Positions 8,564 to 17,100 of a stretch of 64,000 nt of DNA are shown piece by piece. The stretch's first letter is position 1. Every line of letters starts with the position of its first letter. The notes beneath the pieces were generated by a model. That model worked only from the letters and a program-made list of their open reading frames with translations, searched no databases and was not told where the DNA came from. The translations under genes and the position numbers were made by a program. The DNA is from TMP-7 sp038212445 (lineage in GTDB: Bacteria; Acidobacteriota; Terriglobia; Bryobacterales; Bryobacteraceae), in contig JBBQUM010000016.1 of the NCBI GenBank assembly GCA_038212445.1, positions 1 through 64,000 of the forward strand, read 5' to 3'.

Positions 8564-10122
8564 TTTTGCAACAGGAAGTTACCGACGAACAGGGCGTCGA
8601 TGCCGGATGAATAAAAGCTGCGCAAAGCATCGCGCGGTGTACAAACCAGCGGATCGCCGAAGAGGTTGAAGCTGGTGTTGTAGAGCACGGGCAGTCCGGT
8701 TGCCTTGCCGGCGGCCAGCAGAAGGCGGTGATAAAGCGGGTTTTCGTCCTGTTCCACGGTGTGGACGCGGACGAGGCCGTCGCCTAGAACGGCGCTCTCG
8801 AAGGCTTTGCGATGAGCCGGCTTTACGCGTCCGACGGTAGCGAGAAAGCGCGCGTTGCGGCCGACATCGAAGAATTCGCTCGCCAGTTCAGCCGGCACGG
8901 ATGCCGCGAATTTGCGGAAGGGCTCGCGGTGTTTGATAAATACGTTCAGATTTTCGGTGGAATAGGGATCGAGCGGCGAGGCGAGGATACTGCGGTTGCC
9001 TAGGGCGCGAGGGCCGAACTCCATGCGGCCTTGCATCCAGGCGATGATGCGATTTTCAGCGAGCAGCGCGATGGCGTTGTCGATCAGTTCGTCGGACGTA
9101 ATCAGGTAGCGGAAGCGCAGCTTGCAGTTTTCCAGAACCTTCTTAATTTCCTCCGCGGTGTAGCTGGGGCCAAGAAAGAGGCTGCTCTCCGAATTGCGTT
9201 CGGTGTGGCCGTAGATGCCGTGCCACGCGTGGTATACGGCGCCGACCGCGGTTCCCGAATTTCCCGAGACCGGTTGGACGTAGACGTTCTTCCAGGCGCC
9301 GCTGTTTTCGAGAGCCGCCACCAGCAGCGCGTTGTAGAACAGTCCGCCGGCGAGGCACAGGTTGGTACCGCTGCCCGCGAGCCGGACAACGGTAATCTCG
9401 AGCGCCTTCTGCAAGCCGCGCGCGATGGTCGCCTTCAACTTTTCCGGTGGAGGGGCGCCGTCGGGCAGGCCGAGTCCGGCATAGAACTTCGCGCCGAAGC
9501 CGCCTTCGCCGAGCCGGTTGGCGTCGAAGTAGGAGCTATCGACGTTGCCATTGCGAAGGATTTCCTCGAATAACGAGACGAATTGATCGTCGCCGGCGGT
9601 GGAGAGCCACTGCACCTTGTGCTCGTCGGCGCCGGCTTCAAAGCCGAGGAAGCTGGTGGTACGGCTGAAGAGGTCGCCAATGGAATCGGGGAGGTAGAAT
9701 TCCGACTCGCGGCGCAGGTGCGAGCCGGCGGCTGAATAACGGGCGCCGCAACGCAGGTCGCCGGCGCGGTCGAACGTCAGGACCGTCGCCTGTTCAAAGC
9801 CGGAGGGATAGTAGGCCGACGCGGCATGGGCGGTCTGATGCTCCACCAGCGCCAGGCGAGCCTGGGGGAACATGGACCGCAATTTCAGATGGAGCGTGGT
9901 TTCGGGACCGTCGGAGAAAGGGCGGACGACCGCGAGGCAGTCGACGTCGGCGGCCTCGGCGCCGGCGAGTTTGAGGCACTCGGTGATGGCGGCGTGCGGA
10001 ATCTCTCCGGGAGCCCAATGGCGGTCGAGCTTATCTTCTTCGATGGCGGCAATCAGCCGGCCATCCCGTAGGATTGCGCAGGCGGCGTGATTCAGGATCC
10101 CGCCAAGTCCGAGGATAATCAT
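8560..10122 (-). CDS. carbamoyltransferase of the NodU/CmcH/TobZ family
   Basis: 520 residues. The family moves a carbamoyl group from carbamoyl phosphate, through carbamoyl-adenylate, to a hydroxyl on a sugar or antibiotic. The N-terminal Kae1-like domain starts with IILGLGGILNHAACAIL and has the metal-binding H-x3-H (EHQTAH). The C-terminal YrdC-like domain carries the diagnostic GRMEFGPRALGNRSI and the LYNTSFNLFGDP motif. The length is slightly short for the family, which is usually 540-600. It overlaps glnS by 4 bases and the DUF3052-like gene by 4 bases. No glycan or antibiotic genes lie beside it, so the acceptor is unknown. Confidence 0.88.
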   Translation of the reverse strand: MIILGLGGILNHAACAILRDGRLIAAIEEDKLDRHWAPGEIPHAAITECLKLAGAEAADVDCLAVVRPFSDGPETTLHLKLRSMFPQARLALVEHQTAHAASAYYPSGFEQATVLTFDRAGDLRCGARYSAAGSHLRRESEFYLPDSIGDLFSRTTSFLGFEAGADEHKVQWLSTAGDDQFVSLFEEILRNGNVDSSYFDANRLGEGGFGAKFYAGLGLPDGAPPPEKLKATIARGLQKALEITVVRLAGSGTNLCLAGGLFYNALLVAALENSGAWKNVYVQPVSGNSGTAVGAVYHAWHGIYGHTERNSESSLFLGPSYTAEEIKKVLENCKLRFRYLITSDELIDNAIALLAENRIIAWMQGRMEFGPRALGNRSILASPLDPYSTENLNVFIKHREPFRKFAASVPAELASEFFDVGRNARFLATVGRVKPAHRKAFESAVLGDGLVRVHTVEQDENPLYHRLLLAAGKATGLPVLYNTSFNLFGDPLVCTPRDALRSFYSSGIDALFVGNFLLQK

Positions 10123-11837
10123 TTCAGTTTCTTTTCGATCTTAGCCCAGGTATCGCGCAGTCCGATGGTGCGGTTAAAGACGAGGTGGTCGGGCGTGGAG
10201 TCGCGGTCGAGCGTGAAGTAGCCGAGGCGCTCGAACTGATAGCGGGCGTCGATGGTAGCGGTGCGCAGGCCGGGCTCAACTTTCCCGGTGACAACCTCGA
10301 GCGAGGTGGGGTTGAGATTGTCAGTGAATGTTTGGCCTTCGGGGACAGTGCTGGGATCTTCAACCGAGAACAGATTCTCGTAAAGGCGCACATCGGCGTC
10401 GAGGGCGTGCTGCGCCGACACCCAGTGGATGGTCGCCTTCACCTTGCGGCCGTCGGGCGCGTTGCCGCCGCGGGTGGCGGGATCGTAAGTGCAGCGTAGC
10501 TCGATGGGCTCGCCGGCGTCATTCTTGATCACTTCATTGCAGGTGATGAAGTAGCCGTAGCGCAGTCGCACTTCGCGGCCGGGCGCGAGGCGGAAGTACT
10601 GTTTGGGCGGGTTCTCGCGGAAGTCGTCCTGCTCGATGTAGAGCGTACCGGAGAAGGGAACCTTGCGCGATCCACGGCTCGGGTCCTCGGGGTTATTCAC
10701 CGCATCAAGCTCCTCGGACTGTCCTTCCGGATAGTTTGTGATGGTGACTTTCAGAGGCTTGAGGACGGCCATCACGCGGTCGGCGCGCTTGTTGAGATCT
10801 TCGCGGAGAGAGTATTCGAGGAGACCAAGCTCGATGATGCCGGTGGTTTTGGAGACTCCGATGCGGCCGCAGAAACTGCGGATGGCTTCAGGCGTGTAGC
10901 CTCGACGGCGCATGCCGCTGATGGTGGGCATGCGCGGATCGTCCCAACCCGAGACGTATTTCTCCTGGACGAGCTGGAGCAATTTGCGCTTGCTGAGCAG
11001 GGTGTAGGTGAGGTTGAGGCGATCGAATTCAATCTGCTGCGGATGGTAGATGCCGAGCGCGTCGACAAACCAGTCGTAGAGCGGGCGATGATCCTCAAAC
11101 TCGAGCGTACAGATGGAATGGGTGATGCGCTCGATGGAATCGGACTCGCCGTGGGTGTAGTCGTACATCGGATAGATGCACCACTTGCTGCCGGTGCGGT
11201 GATGGTCGGCATGCAGGATGCGGTACATCACGGGGTCGCGCAGGTTGAGGTTGGGGGACGCCATGTCGATCTTGGCGCGGAGAGTCCGGAAGCCGTCGGG
11301 GAATTCGCCGGCGCGCATACGCTCGAACAGGTCAAGGTTCTCCTCGACGGAGCGATTGCGGTAGGGGCTCTCCTTGCCGGGCTCGGAGAAGTTGCCTCGC
11401 TGTTCGCGCACCTGGTCGGCGGTCAGATCGCAGACGAAGGCTTTACCGGACTTAATTAGCTGGACGGCCCAGGCGTAGAGTTGGTCGAAATAGTCGGACG
11501 CATAGTACATGCGGTCGTCCCACTCGCCGCCCAGCCAGCGGGCGTCCTCAATGATGGAGTCGACATACTCCTGCTCTTCCTTGGAAGGATTGGTGTCATC
11601 GAAGCGCAGATTGCATTTGCCGCCGAACTCGCGGGCCAGTCCGAAGTTGAGGTGGATGGACTTGGCGTGTCCGACGTGGAGGTAGCCGTTGGGCTCAGGA
11701 GGGAAGCGCGTGTGCACGCGTCCTTCGTACTTATTCGTCTTGAGATCGTCGAGGATGATGTCGCGGATAAAGTTGGAGGGCGCAGCTTCGGTAGGGGTGA
11801 CCGGGGCTCCTTCAGTATCTTTGTTCGGCGTAGTCAT
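10119..11837 (-). CDS. glnS: glutaminyl-tRNA synthetase
   Basis: 572 residues. It charges tRNA-Gln directly with glutamine. Class I motifs are clear: PPEPNGYLHVGHAKS (HIGH) near residue 47 and LLSKRKL (KMSKS equivalent), followed by GWDDPRMPTISGMRRRGYTPEAI, typical of GlnRS. The C-terminal anticodon-binding beta-barrels are present. I chose the ATG at 11837 because an AAGGACC site precedes it; the frame is open further upstream to 11984 but that would overlap gltX. It lies 44 bases after gltX and overlaps the carbamoyltransferase by 4. A direct GlnRS implies the tRNA-dependent amidation route is not needed for Gln. Confidence 0.95.
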   Translation of the reverse strand: MTTPNKDTEGAPVTPTEAAPSNFIRDIILDDLKTNKYEGRVHTRFPPEPNGYLHVGHAKSIHLNFGLAREFGGKCNLRFDDTNPSKEEQEYVDSIIEDARWLGGEWDDRMYYASDYFDQLYAWAVQLIKSGKAFVCDLTADQVREQRGNFSEPGKESPYRNRSVEENLDLFERMRAGEFPDGFRTLRAKIDMASPNLNLRDPVMYRILHADHHRTGSKWCIYPMYDYTHGESDSIERITHSICTLEFEDHRPLYDWFVDALGIYHPQQIEFDRLNLTYTLLSKRKLLQLVQEKYVSGWDDPRMPTISGMRRRGYTPEAIRSFCGRIGVSKTTGIIELGLLEYSLREDLNKRADRVMAVLKPLKVTITNYPEGQSEELDAVNNPEDPSRGSRKVPFSGTLYIEQDDFRENPPKQYFRLAPGREVRLRYGYFITCNEVIKNDAGEPIELRCTYDPATRGGNAPDGRKVKATIHWVSAQHALDADVRLYENLFSVEDPSTVPEGQTFTDNLNPTSLEVVTGKVEPGLRTATIDARYQFERLGYFTLDRDSTPDHLVFNRTIGLRDTWAKIEKKLK

Positions 11838-11881
11838 TTGATTCAGGTCCTTACTGTGCGCGGGCGTTCGGGGCTCGCACG

Positions 11882-13318
11882 CTAAGAAAGCATTTGGATG
11901 GCGCGGTCGATTCGACGCAGGCAGGTGTCGCGGCCGAGCACCTGGAGCGTCTCGAAAAGCGGCGGCGCGTTTTTCCGGCCGCACACGGCGACGCGGACCG
12001 GCTGGAACATTTGTCCCGCCTTGACGTTCAACGGCCCGGCGGCGGCGCGAAGGGACGATTCGAGTCCGTCGTGATCAAACACGCAATCGGCGAGCACTTC
12101 CCGGGCGCGCTTGAGAACCGACAGCGCCATCGCGGAGTCGCCTTTTTGAGGAACCAGTTCAGCGGGATCGTACGGCTTCAGTTCATCGATGAAGAAGAAG
12201 TCCGCGACTTCACCGATGTCCTTGAGCGTTTTGATGCGCTCCTGGATGAGCGGCGTAACGGCGCGAAGTTTTTCCGGAGTGGCATCAAAGCCGGCGGCCT
12301 GGGCGAATGGCATGAGTTCGCGCGAGAGGTCGTCCAGAGGCAGCGTGCGAATGAGCGACGAATTCAGCCAGACAGCCTTGGGATCGAAGGGATCCTCTTC
12401 GGTGAAGTTCACCACCGCGTTGCTGCGGTTGATGCCGCCAAACGTGAAGACATCGGTGAGTTCCTGGCGCGTCATCTGCTCGCGATCATCCTTGGGCGAC
12501 CAGCCGAGCAGGCAGAGAAAGTTGACGTACGCGTGCGAGAGGAAGCCGCCGTCGCGGTAGGTGGTGACGCTGACAACGGGACCGTGTTTCCGCTTCGAAA
12601 GCTTGGCGCCGTCGGGCGCGATCAGAAGCGGCAGGTGCGCGAACACAGGCGGCGTGACGTCGAGAGCTTCAAAGATCAGAACGTGCTTAAAGGTATTGGT
12701 GAGGTGATCCTGGCCGCGAATGATGTGGGTGATGCGGAGGTCGGCGTCGTCGGCGCAGGACGCCATGTGGTACGTCGGCCCGCCGTTGGAACGCAGGAGC
12801 GCGAAGTCCTCGATGTCGGCGCAGGACTTGGTCTGCTCGCCGTAGACGGCGTCGTTAAAGGAGACCACGCGATCCTGATCGCGCGGTACAAGATAGCGGA
12901 TCACGAAGGGCTCGCCGGCAGCGGCGCGACGGTCGCTCTCCTCTTTGGAGACCTCGCGGGCGCCTGGATTGAAGAGCCAGGTGCTACCGGTGCGGTCTTT
13001 ATCTTCGGCGTCGGCGTGCGCGGGGGTAAAGTCGCGGTACGCCAGACCCTTGTCGAGAATTGAGAGCGTCGCGGCGCGATGCAAGTCGAGGCGCTCGCTC
13101 TGACGGTAGAATTCGTCCCAGCCCAGCTCGAGCCACTTAAGGCCGTCGAAGATGGAGTCCAGCGACTGCTGGGTATTGCGTTCGACGTCGGTGTCGTCGA
13201 TGCGCAGGATCATCGTCCCGCTGTTGTGGCGGGCGTAGAGCCAGTTAAAAATAAACGTTCTCGCACTCCCGATGTGCAGATAGCCGGTGGGCGAGGGGGC
13301 AAAACGGACACGAACCAT
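11882..13318 (-). CDS. gltX: glutamyl-tRNA synthetase
   Basis: 478 residues, the normal size for bacterial GluRS. It attaches glutamate to tRNA-Glu. The N-terminal VRVRFAPSPTGYLHIGSART carries the HIGH-type motif (HIGS), MILRIDDTD follows, and DGAKLSKRKHG is the KMSKS signature. The C-terminal helical anticodon-binding domain is complete. It is the first gene of the operon gltX-glnS-carbamoyltransferase-DUF3052-like and is divergent from vapBC, with 95 bases between the two starts. GluRS and GlnRS being adjacent is plausible after duplication of an ancestral enzyme, but the GlnRS here is of the usual bacterial type. Confidence 0.95.
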   Translation of the reverse strand: MVRVRFAPSPTGYLHIGSARTFIFNWLYARHNSGTMILRIDDTDVERNTQQSLDSIFDGLKWLELGWDEFYRQSERLDLHRAATLSILDKGLAYRDFTPAHADAEDKDRTGSTWLFNPGAREVSKEESDRRAAAGEPFVIRYLVPRDQDRVVSFNDAVYGEQTKSCADIEDFALLRSNGGPTYHMASCADDADLRITHIIRGQDHLTNTFKHVLIFEALDVTPPVFAHLPLLIAPDGAKLSKRKHGPVVSVTTYRDGGFLSHAYVNFLCLLGWSPKDDREQMTRQELTDVFTFGGINRSNAVVNFTEEDPFDPKAVWLNSSLIRTLPLDDLSRELMPFAQAAGFDATPEKLRAVTPLIQERIKTLKDIGEVADFFFIDELKPYDPAELVPQKGDSAMALSVLKRAREVLADCVFDHDGLESSLRAAAGPLNVKAGQMFQPVRVAVCGRKNAPPLFETLQVLGRDTCLRRIDRAIQMLS

Positions 13319-13376
13319 TTGAATCTTTAGGATAGCGTGTCACGGCAAGTTTCGAGCGCGACGCTCCCGTTTTTCA

Positions 13377-13415
13377 AAAACATCATTATGGCTAAAAGTG
13401 ATAACATGATGTTTT
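13377..13415. promoter_or_regulatory. perfect 10-bp inverted repeat, probable VapB operator
   Basis: AAAACATCAT at 13377-13386 and ATGATGTTTT at 13406-13415, separated by 19 bases. The right arm overlaps the TTG start codon of the antitoxin gene. VapB-type ribbon-helix-helix proteins commonly bind inverted repeats at their own promoters, so autoregulation is the likely role. The sequence is seen directly; binding is inferred. Confidence 0.55.
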
Positions 13416-13662
13416 GGTCCGCACACAAATACAGCTCACCGAAGCGCAGGCGGCCGCTCTTCGTAAGGTCGCGTCCGCGGAAAGACTTTCGTTGGCCGAG
13501 GTCGTCCGTCGAAGCATCGAGTTGTATTTAACCAAGAGCGATGAGGCAACGGAAGAGCGTGCTCGAGAGCGAGCTCGCGCTGTGGTCGGGATGTTCGCGT
13601 CTGGAAGTGCTGATATTAGCGCGAATCATGATCGCTACCTGGACGATGCGTATAGCTCGTGA
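13414..13662 (+). CDS. VapB-like ribbon-helix-helix antitoxin
   Basis: 82 residues. The N-terminal strand VRTQIQL followed by two helices (AQAAALRKVASAERLSLAEVVRRSIELYL) is the ribbon-helix-helix DNA-binding fold. The C-terminal 35 residues are charged and likely wrap the toxin. The only in-frame start after the upstream stop at 13402 is the TTG at 13414, which lies inside an inverted repeat and has no strong ribosome binding site. The gene overlaps the PIN toxin by 4 bases (GTGA), typical of a toxin-antitoxin operon. Family level is secure; the exact partner specificity is not known. Confidence 0.85.
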   Translation: MVRTQIQLTEAQAAALRKVASAERLSLAEVVRRSIELYLTKSDEATEERARERARAVVGMFASGSADISANHDRYLDDAYSS

Positions 13663-14054
13663 TAGTCTTCGCTGACACGTCCGGTTTGTTTGCAATTCTA
13701 GATCGTGACGACGATAATCACGTCGCAGCCAGCCGGCAATGGCTGCGAATCCTGGATTCCAAAGCAGTTATTGTCACCACGAACTATGTTTTGGTGGAGA
13801 CTACTGCGCTGGTCCAGCGCCGGCTGGGGATAGAAGCGGTTCGACGTTTGCAGGGACAGCTGCTACCGGTTCTGGAGATTCGGTGGATCGACCAGGATCT
13901 GCATGCGATCGCAATGACGGCACTCCTGGCGGCTGCCCGACGGAAGTTAAGCTTAGTGGACTGCTCGAGCTTCATCGTGATGCGCGAGGCGGGGATCACA
14001 TCAGCGTTCGCCTTCGACGTCCATTTTGTGGAAGAGGGTTTTGACAGCCACTGA
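13659..14054 (+). CDS. VapC-like PIN-domain toxin
   Basis: 131 residues, GTG start inside the antitoxin stop. PIN-domain ribonuclease: an early acidic residue in FADTSGLFAIL (Asp5), Glu in NYVLVETTALV, and the C-terminal acidic pair around DQDLHAIAM and LSLVDCSSFIVMREAG match the metal-binding pocket. Toxins of this family cleave tRNA, rRNA or mRNA and are held inactive by the cognate antitoxin. All expected acidic positions are present, so the gene looks intact. A hairpin follows at 14104. Confidence 0.88.
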   Translation: MIVFADTSGLFAILDRDDDNHVAASRQWLRILDSKAVIVTTNYVLVETTALVQRRLGIEAVRRLQGQLLPVLEIRWIDQDLHAIAMTALLAAARRKLSLVDCSSFIVMREAGITSAFAFDVHFVEEGFDSH

Positions 14055-14103
14055 GCGACGGACTGACGTTGAAGGGGCTGTCCTACAACACTCCAGATAG
14101 AGA

Positions 14104-14140
14104 AATGGGCATCAAAGGCGGCTAACCCTTGATGCCCATT
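14104..14140. terminator. hairpin between convergent genes
   Basis: AATGGGCATCAA (14104-14115) pairs perfectly with TTGATGCCCATT (14129-14140), with two more G-C pairs inside after a one-base bulge. It sits between the stops of vapC and the TonB-dependent receptor. No U-run follows on either strand, so it is a possible bidirectional terminator or RNA-stabilising stem rather than a canonical one. Confidence 0.6.
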
Positions 14141-14163
14141 GCCGGAACGAGTTAAACGAAGCG

Positions 14164-17100
14164 TTAGAAGCGGAGCCGGAGGCCGAACTCCATTGAGCGG
14201 GACTGGGCGCCGTTGGGAGTGGTGAACTGATTGTTCACTACGCCGAAGCTTGAGATCGTGTCGATATTCGTCGTCGGATCGGCCGGGACGAAGTGATTCA
14301 GGGCGTTGACGAACTGGAAGTGCAGGGTGGCGCCGATGTGCTCAGTGGCCTTGAAATCCTTCGAGATCGTCGCATCCAGATTCCAGAACGGAAAGCCGCG
14401 AATGACGCCGGCGCCGCCGGAGTTGGTGTCGATGCCGAGGATCGGCCGGCGGAACTGGCCGTAGACGGCTTGCGGGTCGGCGAACAGATTGATACCGGAT
14501 CCGCCGCGTGCCGGGTTGCCGCTCGCTCCAGCCGAACCGCTGGAGGTCACGTTGTAGTGCGGTTGTCCATCGCCGGTGTAAGGCGCTGCGGAAGCCGCGT
14601 TTTCGTAGTTGGCAGACTGGCCGGAATAGATCTCGCCGAACGCCTGCGCGTTGCCGCCCACCGACATGCGTTGTGGCAGTCCCGAGCGAGCGGTGAATAG
14701 CGGAGCGATGTTCCAGCCGCCGAGAATGTGTCCCACGATGCCCTTCTGCGAGCGAAAGAACGGGCTCTGGTACAGCATCAGCAGGCTATAGGTGAACTTC
14801 ACGTCGAAGGCCTGGGTCCCATAGGTTCCGAACCGGTCGAAATCATACGGGTTGGGCACAGTGATCGAACTGCTCGACTGCGTAACACTGCCAGTACCGA
14901 GCGCACGACCCCAGGTGAAGTTGGAGCGCGCGGTGATTCCCTTGAAATCCTTCGCCGTGAAGGAGACGAAGCCGGCGTTGTAGTTGCCATGGCCGAGAGA
15001 GTTGATGTAGTCGAAGGCGCCGGAGAGTTGAGCTGCCGGGTCGCCGGCCTTGAGGGCCTTGTTGGCCAGCATGGTGCGGCCGAGGGTCCAGCCAGGCGCG
15101 TTGTTGAGATTGATCCACATGTTGTAAACAGCGGTGGTCTTGATGTTGGTTGCTTCCTTTGAAGCGACGGCCGCGGTACAACTGGCGAACCCGGTGCAAT
15201 AAGGTGAACCAGGACCGCCCATTGCCGCTTCGAAGAATGGCTGAGCGGCAGGTACGCCACCGGCACTCACAGTACCCCAGATGGCCGCGTAGGCTTGCGC
15301 GAAGCTTTGTCCGCCGAGCGTCATCATGGTGGGAACGGCGTCCAGGTTGATTTCCTGGAACTCGTTCTTGATCACTCGTCCGATGTAGCCGACTTCGAGG
15401 ATCATCTTCTGGCTGAGCGAGCGCTGGATGGAGAAGGTGACTTCGTCAGAGTGATTCGGGCGTAGTTTCGGATCGAGCTGTGATCCATCGGCCGCGGGCG
15501 AATTCAGAACACCGTTCTGAATCAAACCGGGACGGAAAGGCTGAGGCAGGGTCTGTGTTACAGGCTGCATGGGCGCGGTATTGCCGTCGGTGCCGATGCG
15601 GAAAGCCGTGGTAGGATCGGCGCCGCCGACTCCGCCGCAACCTCCGGCCCGAAGCGGACCGAGGCACGACGTGGCCTGAAGCAGGCCGGGACCGAGCAGT
15701 GGAACCAGCAGCAGGTCGACTCCGTTTAGGCGGCCGTAGATGCGGCCGTAGCCGCCGCGGACAACAGTCTGGCTATTCCCCAACACCTTGCCGAGAACGC
15801 CGCTGGTGTTGCGCGGGCTCCAGGCGAGAGAGACGTGCGGGCTGAAGGCTTTGTAGAACGGATCGTAGGGATACTTGCGGTCGCCGTTCTGGATGTTCTT
15901 GATGGTGGCGAATCCGATGGCCGGGTTATACACCTGACCCTGACGGGCGGCGTTGGCGCGCTTGGTCATGTAGCCCTGGATGTCGATGGGCGTGCCGGCG
16001 TCGTCCACCATCATCACCTGTTTGGCGTTGATCTCATACGCCGGCATCGCCAGGTTCCACGCCAATCCGTAGGAGAGGGTGAGTGACGGCTTCATGTGCC
16101 AGGTGTCGTTGAGATAGAGGTCGTAGGTGGGAATCACGCTTTGATCAAAGCCGGGAGTACCCAGCGGATTGAGCGTGAGAGCGGCGCCGTTACGGGTGTA
16201 CATCACCTGCGACTGGCCGACGATGCCGAGCACTTCGTCATAGAGCGCGGCGAAGAGGTTCTGCGAACCGGTGGGCAGTCCGGCGGGGAAGGGATAGTTG
16301 GTGAGGCTGAGGCCGGAGTTGCTGTAGACCTGGTAGACGGTGGACGTATTGATGCCGACGCCGTTGTCGTCGCGGCCGTGGTAGTCGTAATTGCGCTGAT
16401 AGGACCCGCCGAACTGAATCAGGTGAGTGCGCTTCAGCATGCTGACACCGTCGGAGAGGAAGTAGTCGTGACCGTCCCAGAAGCGCTGGCGGACGTTTTG
16501 CGAGTCGACGTTGTAGGGGACGAGCGCGCCAGCCTGGCTTTCGCCGCCGATTTCAACCGCTCCGCCGAGTCCGGCGATCTGCGGCGGGCCGGATTGCGTG
16601 GACCACTGCCAGAAGTTGCGCAGATAGGAGAAGTGGAGATCGTTGGTGATGTTCGACGTGATGGTGGTGGTGAGTCCACCCACCCAGTAGGACGGCTTCA
16701 GGGGACGCGGGGCGTAGGATTTGTACTGACCTTTAGTGGAGCCGGGAAGCAGTCCGCCGAGGTCCACCTGCGTACTCACTAACTGCGAAAAATCATAGTT
16801 GCGGTAGCTGCCCATAAACTTCCACTTGCCGCTGTCGCCGAAATCGTGATCGATGCGGGCAACATAGTTGTTGGACTTCTGGGGAAGAGCGAGGCCGCCC
16901 AGATAGCCCTGGGCATTGACGCCGTCCACCACACCTGCGCCTGGTGCGCTGCCGTTGGTGTACTGAAAGTCGTTGGGCGAAGGCAGGTAGCCCCAGAGCT
17001 TCTGAACTACTGGATTGAGACCGATGCCGCGCGGATCGCAGAGTCCGCCCGAAGCGCACTGCGTCGGCGCATAGGTGGTGCCTTTGTAGGTGACGGCGTA

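Noticed and set aside
11894..13063. 389-codon open frame on the plus strand
   Set aside because: Antisense to gltX, whose motifs are complete; no ribosome binding site or domain.
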